A DNA stretch of 64,000 nt, from the NCBI GenBank assembly GCA_040221175.1, contig JAVJVK010000004.1, positions 1,162,268 through 1,226,267 of the forward strand, given 5' to 3'. Positions 34,187 through 42,252 of the stretch are shown in pieces. A program made the translations under genes and the position numbers. This DNA is from Phycisphaerales bacterium (GTDB taxonomy: Bacteria > Planctomycetota > Phycisphaerae > Phycisphaerales > UBA1924). Position 1 is the stretch's first letter. Each line of letters starts with the position of its first letter. The notes below the pieces were generated by a model, which was not told the DNA's origin, made no database searches, and worked only from the letters and a program-made list of their open reading frames with translations.

Positions 34187-34753
34187 ATGAGCCACGTTCC
34201 TCGTTCCGCAAGCACCACCCACGACGAATTGCCCCAGGCCTTCCGCGATAAGGCCGCCGGCGTGAAGCTGCTCTGCCTGGACGTTGACGGCACCCTCACC
34301 GACGGCGGGCTCTACATTAACGAGGACAACGTCGAGACCCGCCGATACAACGTCCACGACGGCCAGGGCATCACCGCCTGGCATCGCCTGGGCTACGCCA
34401 CCGCCATCGTCACGGCCCGTCCTGCTCGCTCGGTCCGTCGCCGCGCCAGGGATCTGAGCATCGCGCACCTCTACGACAACGTCACCGACAAGCGGCAGAC
34501 CATCCTGACCCTGGCCCGCTCGCTCAAGCTCACGCCCGAGCAGATCGCCTTCGTCGGCGACGATCTCTCCGACCTGCGAGCGATGCACACCGTGGGCTGC
34601 CCCATCGCCGTGGGCGATGCAGACCAGAGCATCAAGGACCTAAGCCTGCTGACCACCAAGGCCCTGGGAGGCCACGGAGCCGTGCGAGAGGCCATCTGGG
34701 CCATCGTGCGCGCCCAAGGCAAGCTCGATCACCTCATGGCCCTGTACGCTTAG
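34187..34753 (+). CDS. kdsC: KdsC-like HAD phosphatase (Kdo-8-phosphate phosphatase)
   Basis: 188 aa. HAD motif I LCLDVDGTLTDGGLYI, motif II VTARPA, and motif IV FVGDDLSDLRAMHTVG match the C0 (capless) KdsC family. It removes phosphate from Kdo-8-P to give Kdo for lipopolysaccharide. It is followed after 16 nt by an LptC/LptA-like gene, repeating the kdsC-lptC-lptA order of enterobacteria and supporting the assignment. Confidence 0.9.
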   Translation: MSHVPRSASTTHDELPQAFRDKAAGVKLLCLDVDGTLTDGGLYINEDNVETRRYNVHDGQGITAWHRLGYATAIVTARPARSVRRRARDLSIAHLYDNVTDKRQTILTLARSLKLTPEQIAFVGDDLSDLRAMHTVGCPIAVGDADQSIKDLSLLTTKALGGHGAVREAIWAIVRAQGKLDHLMALYA

Positions 34754-34769
34754 CTCACTACCATCGGCA

Positions 34770-37700
34770 ATGCCAAACACCACCACCGGCAAGAGCCGGC
34801 GCGGCAACGCATCCAAACGCATCCTGCTGGCCGTGGCCATCGCGGCCATCGGCGTGGGCGTGCTCGTCTACGTCTTCGCCAGCGGATCCGGCGGCCCCAG
34901 GCAGGGCCCCCAGGGACAAGGCCTGCCCCCCGTGGGTTCCGAAGAAGGGCTCCAACTCGGTGGGCCGGGCGGCCAGGTGGCCCGCAACGTCGATATCTCC
35001 TTTGTCGATCGGGAAGACCCCACACGCACCCAGGCCCGCATGATCGCCGGCCAGATGGCCCCAGAGGGCTCGCGCGGCTACATCGCCACCGAGCCGCGCA
35101 TGTGGATCTATCAGTCGGCCGGCCAGACCATCCACGTCATGGCGCAGCGGGGCGATCTGGCCATGCCCGCCCGCAGCCAGCCGCCCGAGCGCGGCACGCT
35201 CACCGGCGACGTCGTCATTCGGATCTACGAGCCGGGCGTCGACACGAGCCCAGGCGTGCTCGATCAGGCATCGCCCGCCGCCACGTTCAAGACGCCCGCG
35301 CTGGACTTTAACGTCGAACTGGGCACCGTCTCGACCCAGGAAGTCGTGACAGGGTCGGCCGAGAACCTCGTCTTCGAGGTCGACGGGCTGGACATCCGAG
35401 GCAACCAGGTCACCAGCCAACTCGAGCGGCTGGAGAGCCCCCGTGGCGGCACGGCCACCTTCACGCCGCCACCGTCCCGGCCTCGCCAGGAGCAGCCCGG
35501 GTCGCCCGCGACGCCCTCGGACGCACCCGCTCCGGCGCAGCCGCCCGCCGGCACTGCCGCCCCCGCACCGCAAACGCCTGCTGCGGCCCAACCGCAGGCC
35601 AATCCCATCGAGCAGTACTACCACCTCCAGCTCCGCGACGACGTGACGATCACCCGCGGCTCGATGACCACCAACGCCGATGCGCTCGACGCATGGGTGC
35701 GCCTGGTAGACAACAGCCTGCCCGACGGAGCCATCGCGCCACTCACGCCGCGAACGGCCAGCGGCCAGCTCGACACGACGGCCCGCCTCATGACGGCACT
35801 GCTGGCTTCGTTGCAGGAAGGCGAGCCCGAGTCCGCCCCGCCCGGCGAACCCATCACGCTGACGTGGGATGGACCGCTGGTAGCGCGTCCTCTGGCAAGC
35901 CGACCACGAGAGCTGGCCAGCGACGACCTCGCGTTCCGTCTGAGCGCACCCCAGCGCGGCCTCGTCCAGGTGGCCGATGCCGAGCTCAACGCCCGCGGCC
36001 ACGCGGCCACGATCGACTACTACCCCACCACCCAGCGGGCCATCCTGCTGGGGCCGGCGGCCAACAGCGTGTTCGTCACTGCTCCGGGCGTGGGCGAGGC
36101 CCGCGGTATCCGCGTCGAGCTCGACCTGCTCTCGCAGACGGCCGCGATGATCGGTCCGGGCCAGCTCACCGCGCTCGGCCAGGACCAGGAAGGCCGCATC
36201 GCCTGGGCCGAGCGCGCCGACATGACCTTCCGCAGCGTTCCCGCCGGCGACGGCCAGCGGCAGGCCCTGACGCTCAGGGACGCGAACTTCCGCGGCAAGG
36301 TCAACGGCCAGACCCAGGACGCGCGATTGAGCGCCGAGACCGTCGACGCCGAGTTCTTCGACGTCGATTCGAGCCAGCCGCTCATCCGCCGGTTGGTCAT
36401 GACCCGTGAGCCCAATGAACCGGCCACCGCCAGCAGCGACCGCACCGGCAGCCTCAGCGGTGATCGCATCGAGTTGCTGTTCGTGCACGATCGAGCCCGG
36501 CAGCGCTCCCTGCCGGACAGACTCATCGCCACCGGCTCGGTCGAAGGGCGCGGCCAGGATGCCACGTTCACCGCCAACGCGCTCGACGCCGAGTTGATGG
36601 CCTCCATGGAAGGCTCGAAGCTGCGCACCGAGGTGCAACAGGCCGAGCTGACCGGCGACGTTGACCTGCGAGCCAACGATGCGCAGGGCGCCCGCGTGTC
36701 GGCCACGGGCGCGCGCGTGTTCATCCGACCCCAGGACCAGTACGCCGAGATCGAGGCCGCCGACGGCGCCATCGCCACCGCGTCGCGCGCGGGCACCGAG
36801 ATCGCCGGACCGCAGATCCGCCTGGACGCCCTGAAGGGCCAGGCCCAGGTCTTCGGCCCCGGCACGCTGACGCATGAATTGCAGCGTGAGGATCGCCCCC
36901 GCCCCAGCACCCTCACGCTGGGCTGGGACAACTTCATGCTCTTCGACGACGCAAAGGGCCAGGCCGAGGCCGACGGCAACGCCCGCATCAACCTCACCGA
37001 CGGCCGCACCGAAGAAGACCGCATCGCCGCGGCCAACATCCAGGTCGCCTTCACGGCGCCGCCCGACGACGCAAGCGAACCCCTGGACCCACAGATCGCC
37101 GAGGGCCAGCGGGAGTTGCTCTGGGCTCGGGCCGAGGCCGATCCCGCCCCCGGCTCGGTAGTCATCATCGAATCCCGCCGATTCCTGGGCGCCTCGCCCG
37201 AGGACCGCACGCTCAAGTCGGCCCTGGTCCTCATGGTGCCGCAGGCCACGATCGACGGACCGACGAGCAACATCGAAGCGGTCGGCCAGGGGCGGGCCAT
37301 CATCCTCGAGCAACCCGACGCGATGCCGCTCGACGACGGCGCGACCGCCGAACGAGGCCGTGGCTCGTTTACCGACCTTGCGCGCGGTGGCTCGGGGCAG
37401 GCACTCGTCGACTGGCTTGGCTCGATGTCCTTCGACCGCGCCGCCCAGGAACTCGTGCTCGACCGCAGCGTGCGTCTCAGCCACCGCAGCAACCCGGATG
37501 CGCCTCAACTCGATCTGGACTGCGAGCAGCTCACCATCACGCTCGAAGGGCTCGACCGCTCCCGCTCGGCCACCACGCTCCGCCGGGCGGTGGCCGAGGG
37601 AGCCGTGTACGCCGCCACCGACGACCGCGAACTGGTTGCGCGAAGCCTCGACTACGACGCCGCCAGCGGCATCATCATCGCTTCGGGAGACCCGATGGCC

Positions 37701-37829
37701 CCCGTCGTCGTCTTCGATAAGCGAAGCGCCCAGCCCGCCTCGGCCGCCAGCGTCCGCTGGAACATCAACACGGGCGAATTCACCATCGTGCGGCCGCTGC
37801 CCGCGGGCGGAGCGATTCCGGGGGGTTAG
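34770..37829 (+). CDS. LptC/LptA-like lipopolysaccharide transport protein, giant form
   Basis: 1019 aa. One N-terminal membrane anchor (about residues 17-37) and then a periplasmic beta-rich body. LptC-like stretches occur early (RMWIYQSAGQTIHVMAQRGDL, LTGDVVIRIYEPG), a Pro/Ala/Gln linker at about 230-280, then many short OstA-like strands (GSMTTNADALDAWVRL, DATFTANALDAEL, ARVSATGARVFI, NFMLFDDAKGQAEADGNARI). E. coli LptC and LptA are 191 and 185 aa. Repeated strands suggest a very long beta-jelly-roll bridge spanning a wide periplasm. Position behind kdsC fits. The assignment to Lpt is by context and pattern, moderately sure. Confidence 0.75.
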   Translation: MPNTTTGKSRRGNASKRILLAVAIAAIGVGVLVYVFASGSGGPRQGPQGQGLPPVGSEEGLQLGGPGGQVARNVDISFVDREDPTRTQARMIAGQMAPEGSRGYIATEPRMWIYQSAGQTIHVMAQRGDLAMPARSQPPERGTLTGDVVIRIYEPGVDTSPGVLDQASPAATFKTPALDFNVELGTVSTQEVVTGSAENLVFEVDGLDIRGNQVTSQLERLESPRGGTATFTPPPSRPRQEQPGSPATPSDAPAPAQPPAGTAAPAPQTPAAAQPQANPIEQYYHLQLRDDVTITRGSMTTNADALDAWVRLVDNSLPDGAIAPLTPRTASGQLDTTARLMTALLASLQEGEPESAPPGEPITLTWDGPLVARPLASRPRELASDDLAFRLSAPQRGLVQVADAELNARGHAATIDYYPTTQRAILLGPAANSVFVTAPGVGEARGIRVELDLLSQTAAMIGPGQLTALGQDQEGRIAWAERADMTFRSVPAGDGQRQALTLRDANFRGKVNGQTQDARLSAETVDAEFFDVDSSQPLIRRLVMTREPNEPATASSDRTGSLSGDRIELLFVHDRARQRSLPDRLIATGSVEGRGQDATFTANALDAELMASMEGSKLRTEVQQAELTGDVDLRANDAQGARVSATGARVFIRPQDQYAEIEAADGAIATASRAGTEIAGPQIRLDALKGQAQVFGPGTLTHELQREDRPRPSTLTLGWDNFMLFDDAKGQAEADGNARINLTDGRTEEDRIAAANIQVAFTAPPDDASEPLDPQIAEGQRELLWARAEADPAPGSVVIIESRRFLGASPEDRTLKSALVLMVPQATIDGPTSNIEAVGQGRAIILEQPDAMPLDDGATAERGRGSFTDLARGGSGQALVDWLGSMSFDRAAQELVLDRSVRLSHRSNPDAPQLDLDCEQLTITLEGLDRSRSATTLRRAVAEGAVYAATDDRELVARSLDYDAASGIIIASGDPMAPVVVFDKRSAQPASAASVRWNINTGEFTIVRPLPAGGAIPGG

Positions 37830-37846
37830 AAACTGCTGGTGGGCTC

Positions 37847-38113
37847 TCAGCCCCCCATCGCCTCCACCCGCTTCTCCTGGCTGCCGATCGATTCGATCCG
37901 CAGGCCGAAGTTTTCGCCCACCTTCACAGCCACGCCCGAGCCCACCTCGCGGTTGTTGACACGCAGCGAAAGGTCGTCCTCGGCGGTCTTGTCCACCTCC
38001 AGGATCGTGCCCGGCCGCAGGCCCAGCACCTCTCCCACGGACATCGTCCGCTCGGCCAGCACGACCACCACGGGCACCTCGAGGCTCAGGATGGTCTTCA
38101 CGTCACGCGCCAT
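37847..38113 (-). CDS. fliN: FliN-like flagellar motor switch (SpoA) domain protein
   Basis: 88 aa, only the SpoA domain: ILSLEVPVVVVLAERTMSVGEVLGLRPGTILEVDK, then LRVNNREVGSGVAVKVGENFGLRI. This is the FliN/YscQ C-terminal fold that forms the C-ring of the flagellar switch. No other flagellar gene is in the window. A type III secretion homologue is possible but less likely. Confidence 0.88.
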   Translation of the reverse strand: MARDVKTILSLEVPVVVVLAERTMSVGEVLGLRPGTILEVDKTAEDDLSLRVNNREVGSGVAVKVGENFGLRIESIGSQEKRVEAMGG

Positions 38114-38171
38114 GCACAGGCCATCGGCCCGCCGGCAATGCGGACTTGAGCGTGGAAACCCGGCGGAGGGG

Positions 38172-39455
38172 TCAACCGTCGTAGCGGCCGACGATCAGGC
38201 TCACGTTGTGCCCGCCGAAGCCGAAGGTGTTGTTCATCGCGTAGCGAACGGGCGACTTGCGGGCCTCGTTGGGCACCAGGTCGATGTCGAAGTGCGCTTC
38301 GGGGTTGACCAGGTTGATGGTCGGCGGCACGAGCCCCTCGCGCAACGCGTGGATGCAGCCGATGAGCTCGACCGCCCCCGAGGCCCCAAGGGCGTGGCCG
38401 TGCACGCTCTTGGTCGAGCTCATGAGCAGCGAACCGCCCTTGCTCTTGCGGGCATGGTCGCCGAAGACGTCCAGCACGGCCGCCACCTCGGCGCTGTCGC
38501 CCAGGGGGGTGCTGGTGCCGTGGGCGTTGATGTAGCCGATATCCTGGGGCTTCAGGCCCGCGTCTTCGAGCGCCCAGGTCATGGCCTGGCGGGCGCCCCG
38601 GCCGGCCTCATCGGGCGCGGTGATGTGGTAGGCGTCAGCGCTGGCCGCCCAGCCCACCATCTCCGCCAGGATCGTCGCGCCCCGGGCCTTGGCGTGGGCT
38701 TCGGTCTCCAGCAAGAACGCGGCGGCGCCCTCGGCGAGCACGAACCCGTCTCGATCGGCGTCGAACGGTCGGCTGGCCTTATCGGGCTCCTGGTTGCCGC
38801 TCAGGGCCTTCATGGCCTGGAACGCGCCCACGCATAGGGGGGTGATGGCGGCTTCGGTCCCGCCCGCGATCATGACGTCGGTGCGTCCGCGGCGGATGGT
38901 CTCGAGCGCTTCACCGAGGGCATTGCCCGAGCTCGCGCACGCGGTGGCCATCGCCGTGGCCGGACCGCGCAAGCCGTAGCTGATCGATGCATTGCCCGCC
39001 GTGGCGTTGACCATCAGCTTCGGAACGGTCAGCGGACTCAGCCGCTTCGGCCCGCGATCCAGCAGGATGGAGTGTCCATCCTCGATGGTCGCGATGCCGC
39101 CCACGCCGGTGCCAAAGGCCACACCCGCGCGCTCGGGCTCCATCGACGAGAAGTCGATGCCCGACATCTTGACGGCCTGGGCGATGGCGGCCATGCCGAA
39201 CTGGGCCGAGCGATCGAGCCGCTTGGCTTCACGCGGGTCGATGTGCTCGCCCGGGTTCCAGTCCTTCACCTGGCCGGCAACGTGGGCGCTCCACTGGCCC
39301 TCGAAGCGGGCGAACTCGTCGCCCTCGAGGCGAGTGATGCCCGAGACGCCGTCGCGCATGGCAGCCCATGCCGACTGCGGATCGGGACCCATGCAGGTGA
39401 TGGCCCCGACACCGGTGATGACGACCTTGTGCTGGTTCGTGGCGTGGCTCCCCAT
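38172..39455 (-). CDS. fabF: 3-oxoacyl-[acyl-carrier-protein] synthase II
   Basis: 427 aa. Catalytic Cys in TACASSGNALG (near residue 172), His in NAHGTSTPLGD and His in KSVHGHALGASG form the Cys-His-His triad of KAS II. It elongates acyl-ACP in fatty acid synthesis. It lies 37 nt behind acpP on the same strand, the usual acpP-fabF pairing. Confidence 0.96.
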   Translation of the reverse strand: MGSHATNQHKVVITGVGAITCMGPDPQSAWAAMRDGVSGITRLEGDEFARFEGQWSAHVAGQVKDWNPGEHIDPREAKRLDRSAQFGMAAIAQAVKMSGIDFSSMEPERAGVAFGTGVGGIATIEDGHSILLDRGPKRLSPLTVPKLMVNATAGNASISYGLRGPATAMATACASSGNALGEALETIRRGRTDVMIAGGTEAAITPLCVGAFQAMKALSGNQEPDKASRPFDADRDGFVLAEGAAAFLLETEAHAKARGATILAEMVGWAASADAYHITAPDEAGRGARQAMTWALEDAGLKPQDIGYINAHGTSTPLGDSAEVAAVLDVFGDHARKSKGGSLLMSSTKSVHGHALGASGAVELIGCIHALREGLVPPTINLVNPEAHFDIDLVPNEARKSPVRYAMNNTFGFGGHNVSLIVGRYDG

Positions 39456-39492
39456 GGCGTGGAACCGCCGGCGGCATCAGCCGCCCGGCGGA

Positions 39493-39741
39493 CTACTCGA
39501 TGCCGTGGGCCTGCTTGATGAAGTCGATGGCCTGGCCGACCGTCTTGATCTGCTCGGCCTGCTCGTCGGGAATGGACGTCTCGAATTCGTCCTCGAACTC
39601 CATGACAAGCTCGACCGTGTCGAGGCTGTCGGCGTTCAGATCCTCCACGAAGCTCGTGTCGCGGCTGATCTTTTCCTTTTCGGCGTGCATCTGCTCGGCG
39701 ACGATGTCGATCACCTTCGACTCGATTTCAGCTTCGGTCAC
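39493..39741 (-). CDS. acpP: acyl carrier protein
   Basis: 82 aa. The phosphopantetheine serine is Ser39 in [19 protein letters not shown] start at 39741, with GGAGG nine bases upstream. It carries acyl chains for fatty acid and lipid synthesis and is followed by fabF. Confidence 0.96.
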   Translation of the reverse strand: MTEAEIESKVIDIVAEQMHAEKEKISRDTSFVEDLNADSLDTVELVMEFEDEFETSIPDEQAEQIKTVGQAIDFIKQAHGIE

Positions 39742-40229
39742 CTGTAAGCCTCCAGTCCCCGGGGGATCGAACGTCCCCCTTGCGGCACCCCAACGCGACG
39801 GGCGAGGGGAAGTCTGACCACCCGCCGCCCCAAGTCAACCGCCAGTGGCGGAAGGCCGAGAACCGTTCGGGTGGCGCGATTCTACCCGCAGGCGGGCCAC
39901 CGGGGCAATCCGGGCCGCCCACCTTCCCAACCCCGGCCCATCCGCAACCCGATCCCGGCCCAAGTCTGGACGAGGTCTGGACCAAGCCTGAACCAGGACT
40001 GGACCGGGCAGGGGCCCGGCCCTCAATCGGCCAACCAGCACCGCCCCACGGTTCTCGGGCATCGGCCTGTAGGGGTCGCGCCGCGCGGGAGGGCGCCGCG
40101 GGGCCCGCCGGCGGCTCGGGCAGGATCCCGGGCTTCTGTCGGGCCCCGGGCCAGCCGATTCCTCACCCTGGTCGCCGGTCGGTGTCGGTGGCGCTGCCTT
40201 TGTCCGTTCCAACGAGGGATGCGGGGGGA
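39742..40229. other. 488-nt divergent intergenic region
   Basis: It lies between acpP (leftward) and the DUF1444 gene (rightward). The rightward frame is open through most of it, but the translation is Pro/Gly/Arg-rich low complexity and I do not count it as coding. It holds a small palindrome CCGCCAGTGGCGG (39839-39851) and four 11-bp tandem repeats (39962-40005). I see no clear consensus promoter for either gene. Confidence 0.55.
39962..40005. repeat. four tandem 11-bp imperfect repeats
   Basis: Units AAGTCTGGACG, AGGTCTGGACC, AAGCCTGAACC, AGGACTGGACC follow without gaps; the consensus is A-R-G-N-C-T-G-G-A-C-C. The 11-bp period places each copy on nearly the same DNA face. Located between acpP and the DUF1444 gene. 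Confidence 0.75.
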
Positions 40230-41030
40230 ATGACGATGATGCCAGACAATCCGACCGAGTTCAGCCAGCAGGTGGCCCAGATCCTGCGCCGCCTCCAGCC
40301 CGAGTTGACCATCGACTCGATCCGCGAGGACGAGTTGGTCATCGCCGGCCGCCGGCTGGACCTGATCAACCTCTTCCGCATCGTGAGCCATGATCCCCAG
40401 CGGGGCGTGGAGATCGTCGAGCACTACCTCGAGCAGCTCTTTGCCGGCGACCTGATGTACGTCAACGCCATGAGCTTCGACATCGCCCGGCCGCGGATCA
40501 TGCCGCGCATCCAGCCCGAGAGCATCTTCGAGAGCCTCAGCCGCCGCCTGGTGGCCCACACGCCCTTCGTCAACGGAGCCGTGGTGGTGTACGTGCTCGA
40601 CCTGCCCCAGATGACCGTGAGCATCACCACCGAGCAGCTCGTCCAGTGGGGCGTGAACATCGAAGAACTCGAGGACATCGCCCGAGAGAACCTCGACCTG
40701 TACGCGCCCGAAATGGACGTGCAACTCGTCGAGAGCCGCGAGGGCGGGACGGCCGCCATCCTGGCCGAGCAGGACGGCTACGACGCCGCCCGCCTGCTGC
40801 TGGGTAAGCTCTACCACCGCCTGGCCCCCTCGCTGGGCGGCGACTTCCTGGTGGCCATCCCCGCCCGCGACATGTTCGTCGCGCTCTCCCGTGAACCCGC
40901 CGAGTTCGTCCAACGCATCCAGGACCGCGTCCGCCAGGACTACGAGCGGCTGCCGTACCCGATCACCGATCAACTCTTCTACGTCACGCGTGACGGCGTG
41001 GCGGGGACCGGAGAGTCGAAGGCGGCATAA
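40230..41030 (+). CDS. DUF1444 (YtpQ-like) family protein
   Basis: 266 aa. The middle and end match the DUF1444 pattern: LVAHTPFVNGAVVVYVLDLPQ, TEQLVQWGVNIEELEDIARENL, DGYDAARLLLGKLYHRLAPSL, FLVAIPARDMFVAL. The family (B. subtilis YtpQ) has no known biochemical activity. ATG codons at 40230, 40236 and 40239 share the GGGGGG tract at 40222-40227; the exact start is uncertain. A TTG-start amidotransferase follows 34 nt later. Confidence 0.82.
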   Translation: MTMMPDNPTEFSQQVAQILRRLQPELTIDSIREDELVIAGRRLDLINLFRIVSHDPQRGVEIVEHYLEQLFAGDLMYVNAMSFDIARPRIMPRIQPESIFESLSRRLVAHTPFVNGAVVVYVLDLPQMTVSITTEQLVQWGVNIEELEDIARENLDLYAPEMDVQLVESREGGTAAILAEQDGYDAARLLLGKLYHRLAPSLGGDFLVAIPARDMFVALSREPAEFVQRIQDRVRQDYERLPYPITDQLFYVTRDGVAGTGESKAA

Positions 41031-41064
41031 CCGGCCCGGGCCACGGGCCCACTACCCTTGGGCC

Positions 41065-41754
41065 TTGATCCTGCTCATCGACAACTACGACTCGTTCACC
41101 TGGAACCTCGTCCAACGCCTGGGCGAGGTCGCACTGGCGCGCGGTGAAGTCCTCGAGCCCGGCGTCGGCCTGGTCGTCGCACGCAACGACGAGATCACGC
41201 CCGACCAGGCCGCCGCCCTCGACCCCTCGGGCATCGTCATCAGCCCCGGCCCGTGCACGCCCACCGAGGCCGGCGTGTCGGCGGCCATCATCGAACGCTT
41301 CGCGGGCGTGGTGCCCGTGCTGGGGGTGTGCCTGGGCTGCCAGGTCATGGCCCAGATGGACGGCCTGCCCGTCGCCCGCCACGACGTGCCCGTCCACGGC
41401 CGGACCAGCCCCGTGCACCACGACGGCTCGGGCGTGTTCGCCGGCCTGCCCAGCCCGATGGAGGCCGCCCGCTACCACTCGCTGGTCATCAAGGGCGAGA
41501 TCCTCCCACCCGTACCCGGCCGCGACGGATGGGCCATAACTGCCTGGACCGACGAGCCCACCGCAGACGGCGGCGCGCGCCGGGTGCTCATGGGCCTGCG
41601 CCGCGTCTGGGCCGATGTTGCCAGGGCCCCGCTGCTGGGCGTGCAGTTCCACCCCGAGAGTTATCTGACCCCTGAGGGCCCTGCGCTGCTGGGGAACTTC
41701 CTGGGAATGGTTGCTCGTCATCGACAAGCCGTCGCCGCCGCGACTGTCTCATGA
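41065..41754 (+). CDS. anthranilate/aminodeoxychorismate synthase glutamine amidotransferase
   Basis: 229 aa. LILLIDNYDSFTWNLVQ opens the protein at the only sensible start, TTG at 41065. Oxyanion motif VISPGPCTPTEAG, nucleophile Cys89 in GVCLGCQ (Cys where the common motif has His), and the His/Glu pair in VQFHPESYL complete the triad. It supplies ammonia from glutamine for tryptophan or folate synthesis (TrpG/PabA). No synthase component I gene is nearby. No ribosome site is evident before the TTG. Confidence 0.87.
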   Translation: MILLIDNYDSFTWNLVQRLGEVALARGEVLEPGVGLVVARNDEITPDQAAALDPSGIVISPGPCTPTEAGVSAAIIERFAGVVPVLGVCLGCQVMAQMDGLPVARHDVPVHGRTSPVHHDGSGVFAGLPSPMEAARYHSLVIKGEILPPVPGRDGWAITAWTDEPTADGGARRVLMGLRRVWADVARAPLLGVQFHPESYLTPEGPALLGNFLGMVARHRQAVAAATVS

Positions 41755-41782
41755 ATCGGGGAACATTCTCCGATTCTCGAGG

Positions 41783-41788
41783 TATACT
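41783..41788 (+). promoter_or_regulatory. -10-like TATACT directly before the Cys-rich gene
   Basis: TATACT ends 4 nt before the ATG at 41793. If used, the transcript would start at or just past that ATG, which would imply a near-leaderless message or a downstream start. There is no strong -35. Recorded because it conflicts with ordinary ribosome-site initiation. Confidence 0.3.
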
Positions 41789-41792
41789 CCCC

Positions 41793-42170
41793 ATGGTGAC
41801 ACCCGTCCGCTTCATCGCGTTGTTGGTGTCCCTGGCCGTCGTGCTGGCCGGGCCGGTATCAACGTGGGCCGCCACGGGCGATTGCTGCTGCGTCGAGACG
41901 GCCGCCCAGGTCGATGCCGACGTCGCGGATTCCTGCTGCGGATCGGATGCGCCCGCTGACCAGAATTCGCACGACGAAGAGCCGGGCGATTGCCCCAGCG
42001 ACTGCGACGCGTGCGTGTGGTGCGCCACCATGGGCCAGTTCGCCAAGATGAGCCGCCCCCCCCTGGGGCTTGACCTGCCCGATCCGCAGCCCGACGCGCT
42101 CACGGCACTCGAGCCGCAGAGCCACGCCATCGAGGCCCACTTCTCGCTGCTGCGTCCCCCGCGAGGCTGA
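41793..42170 (+). CDS. Cys-rich secreted protein preceding an ABC exporter
   Basis: 125 aa. Signal peptide 1-26 (cleavage after TWA). The mature N-terminal half holds eleven Cys in clusters: DCCCVE, DSCCGSD, DCPSDCDACVWC. The C-terminal half has none. The pattern suggests metal binding or disulfide knots. It precedes the membrane fusion/ABC genes by 82 nt. An ATG at 41751 overlaps the upstream TGA (ATGA) and would add 14 residues; GAGG ten bases before 41793 favours the shorter form. No family recognised. Confidence 0.65.
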   Translation: MVTPVRFIALLVSLAVVLAGPVSTWAATGDCCCVETAAQVDADVADSCCGSDAPADQNSHDEEPGDCPSDCDACVWCATMGQFAKMSRPPLGLDLPDPQPDALTALEPQSHAIEAHFSLLRPPRG

Positions 42171-42252
42171 ACGTCCGCACCCGCGTTGCGCGCCCGCCTT
42201 ATGGCGGTCGCGCGATGGTCCATGCGCAACGTTCACCCGCGGAGAGTCCGCC

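Noticed and set aside
34758-37508. Long minus-strand open frame opposite the LptC/LptA-like gene
   Set aside because: Antisense frame of a GC-rich gene. The kdsC-linked plus-strand gene has a membrane anchor, an ordered architecture and conserved context; the minus frame has none.
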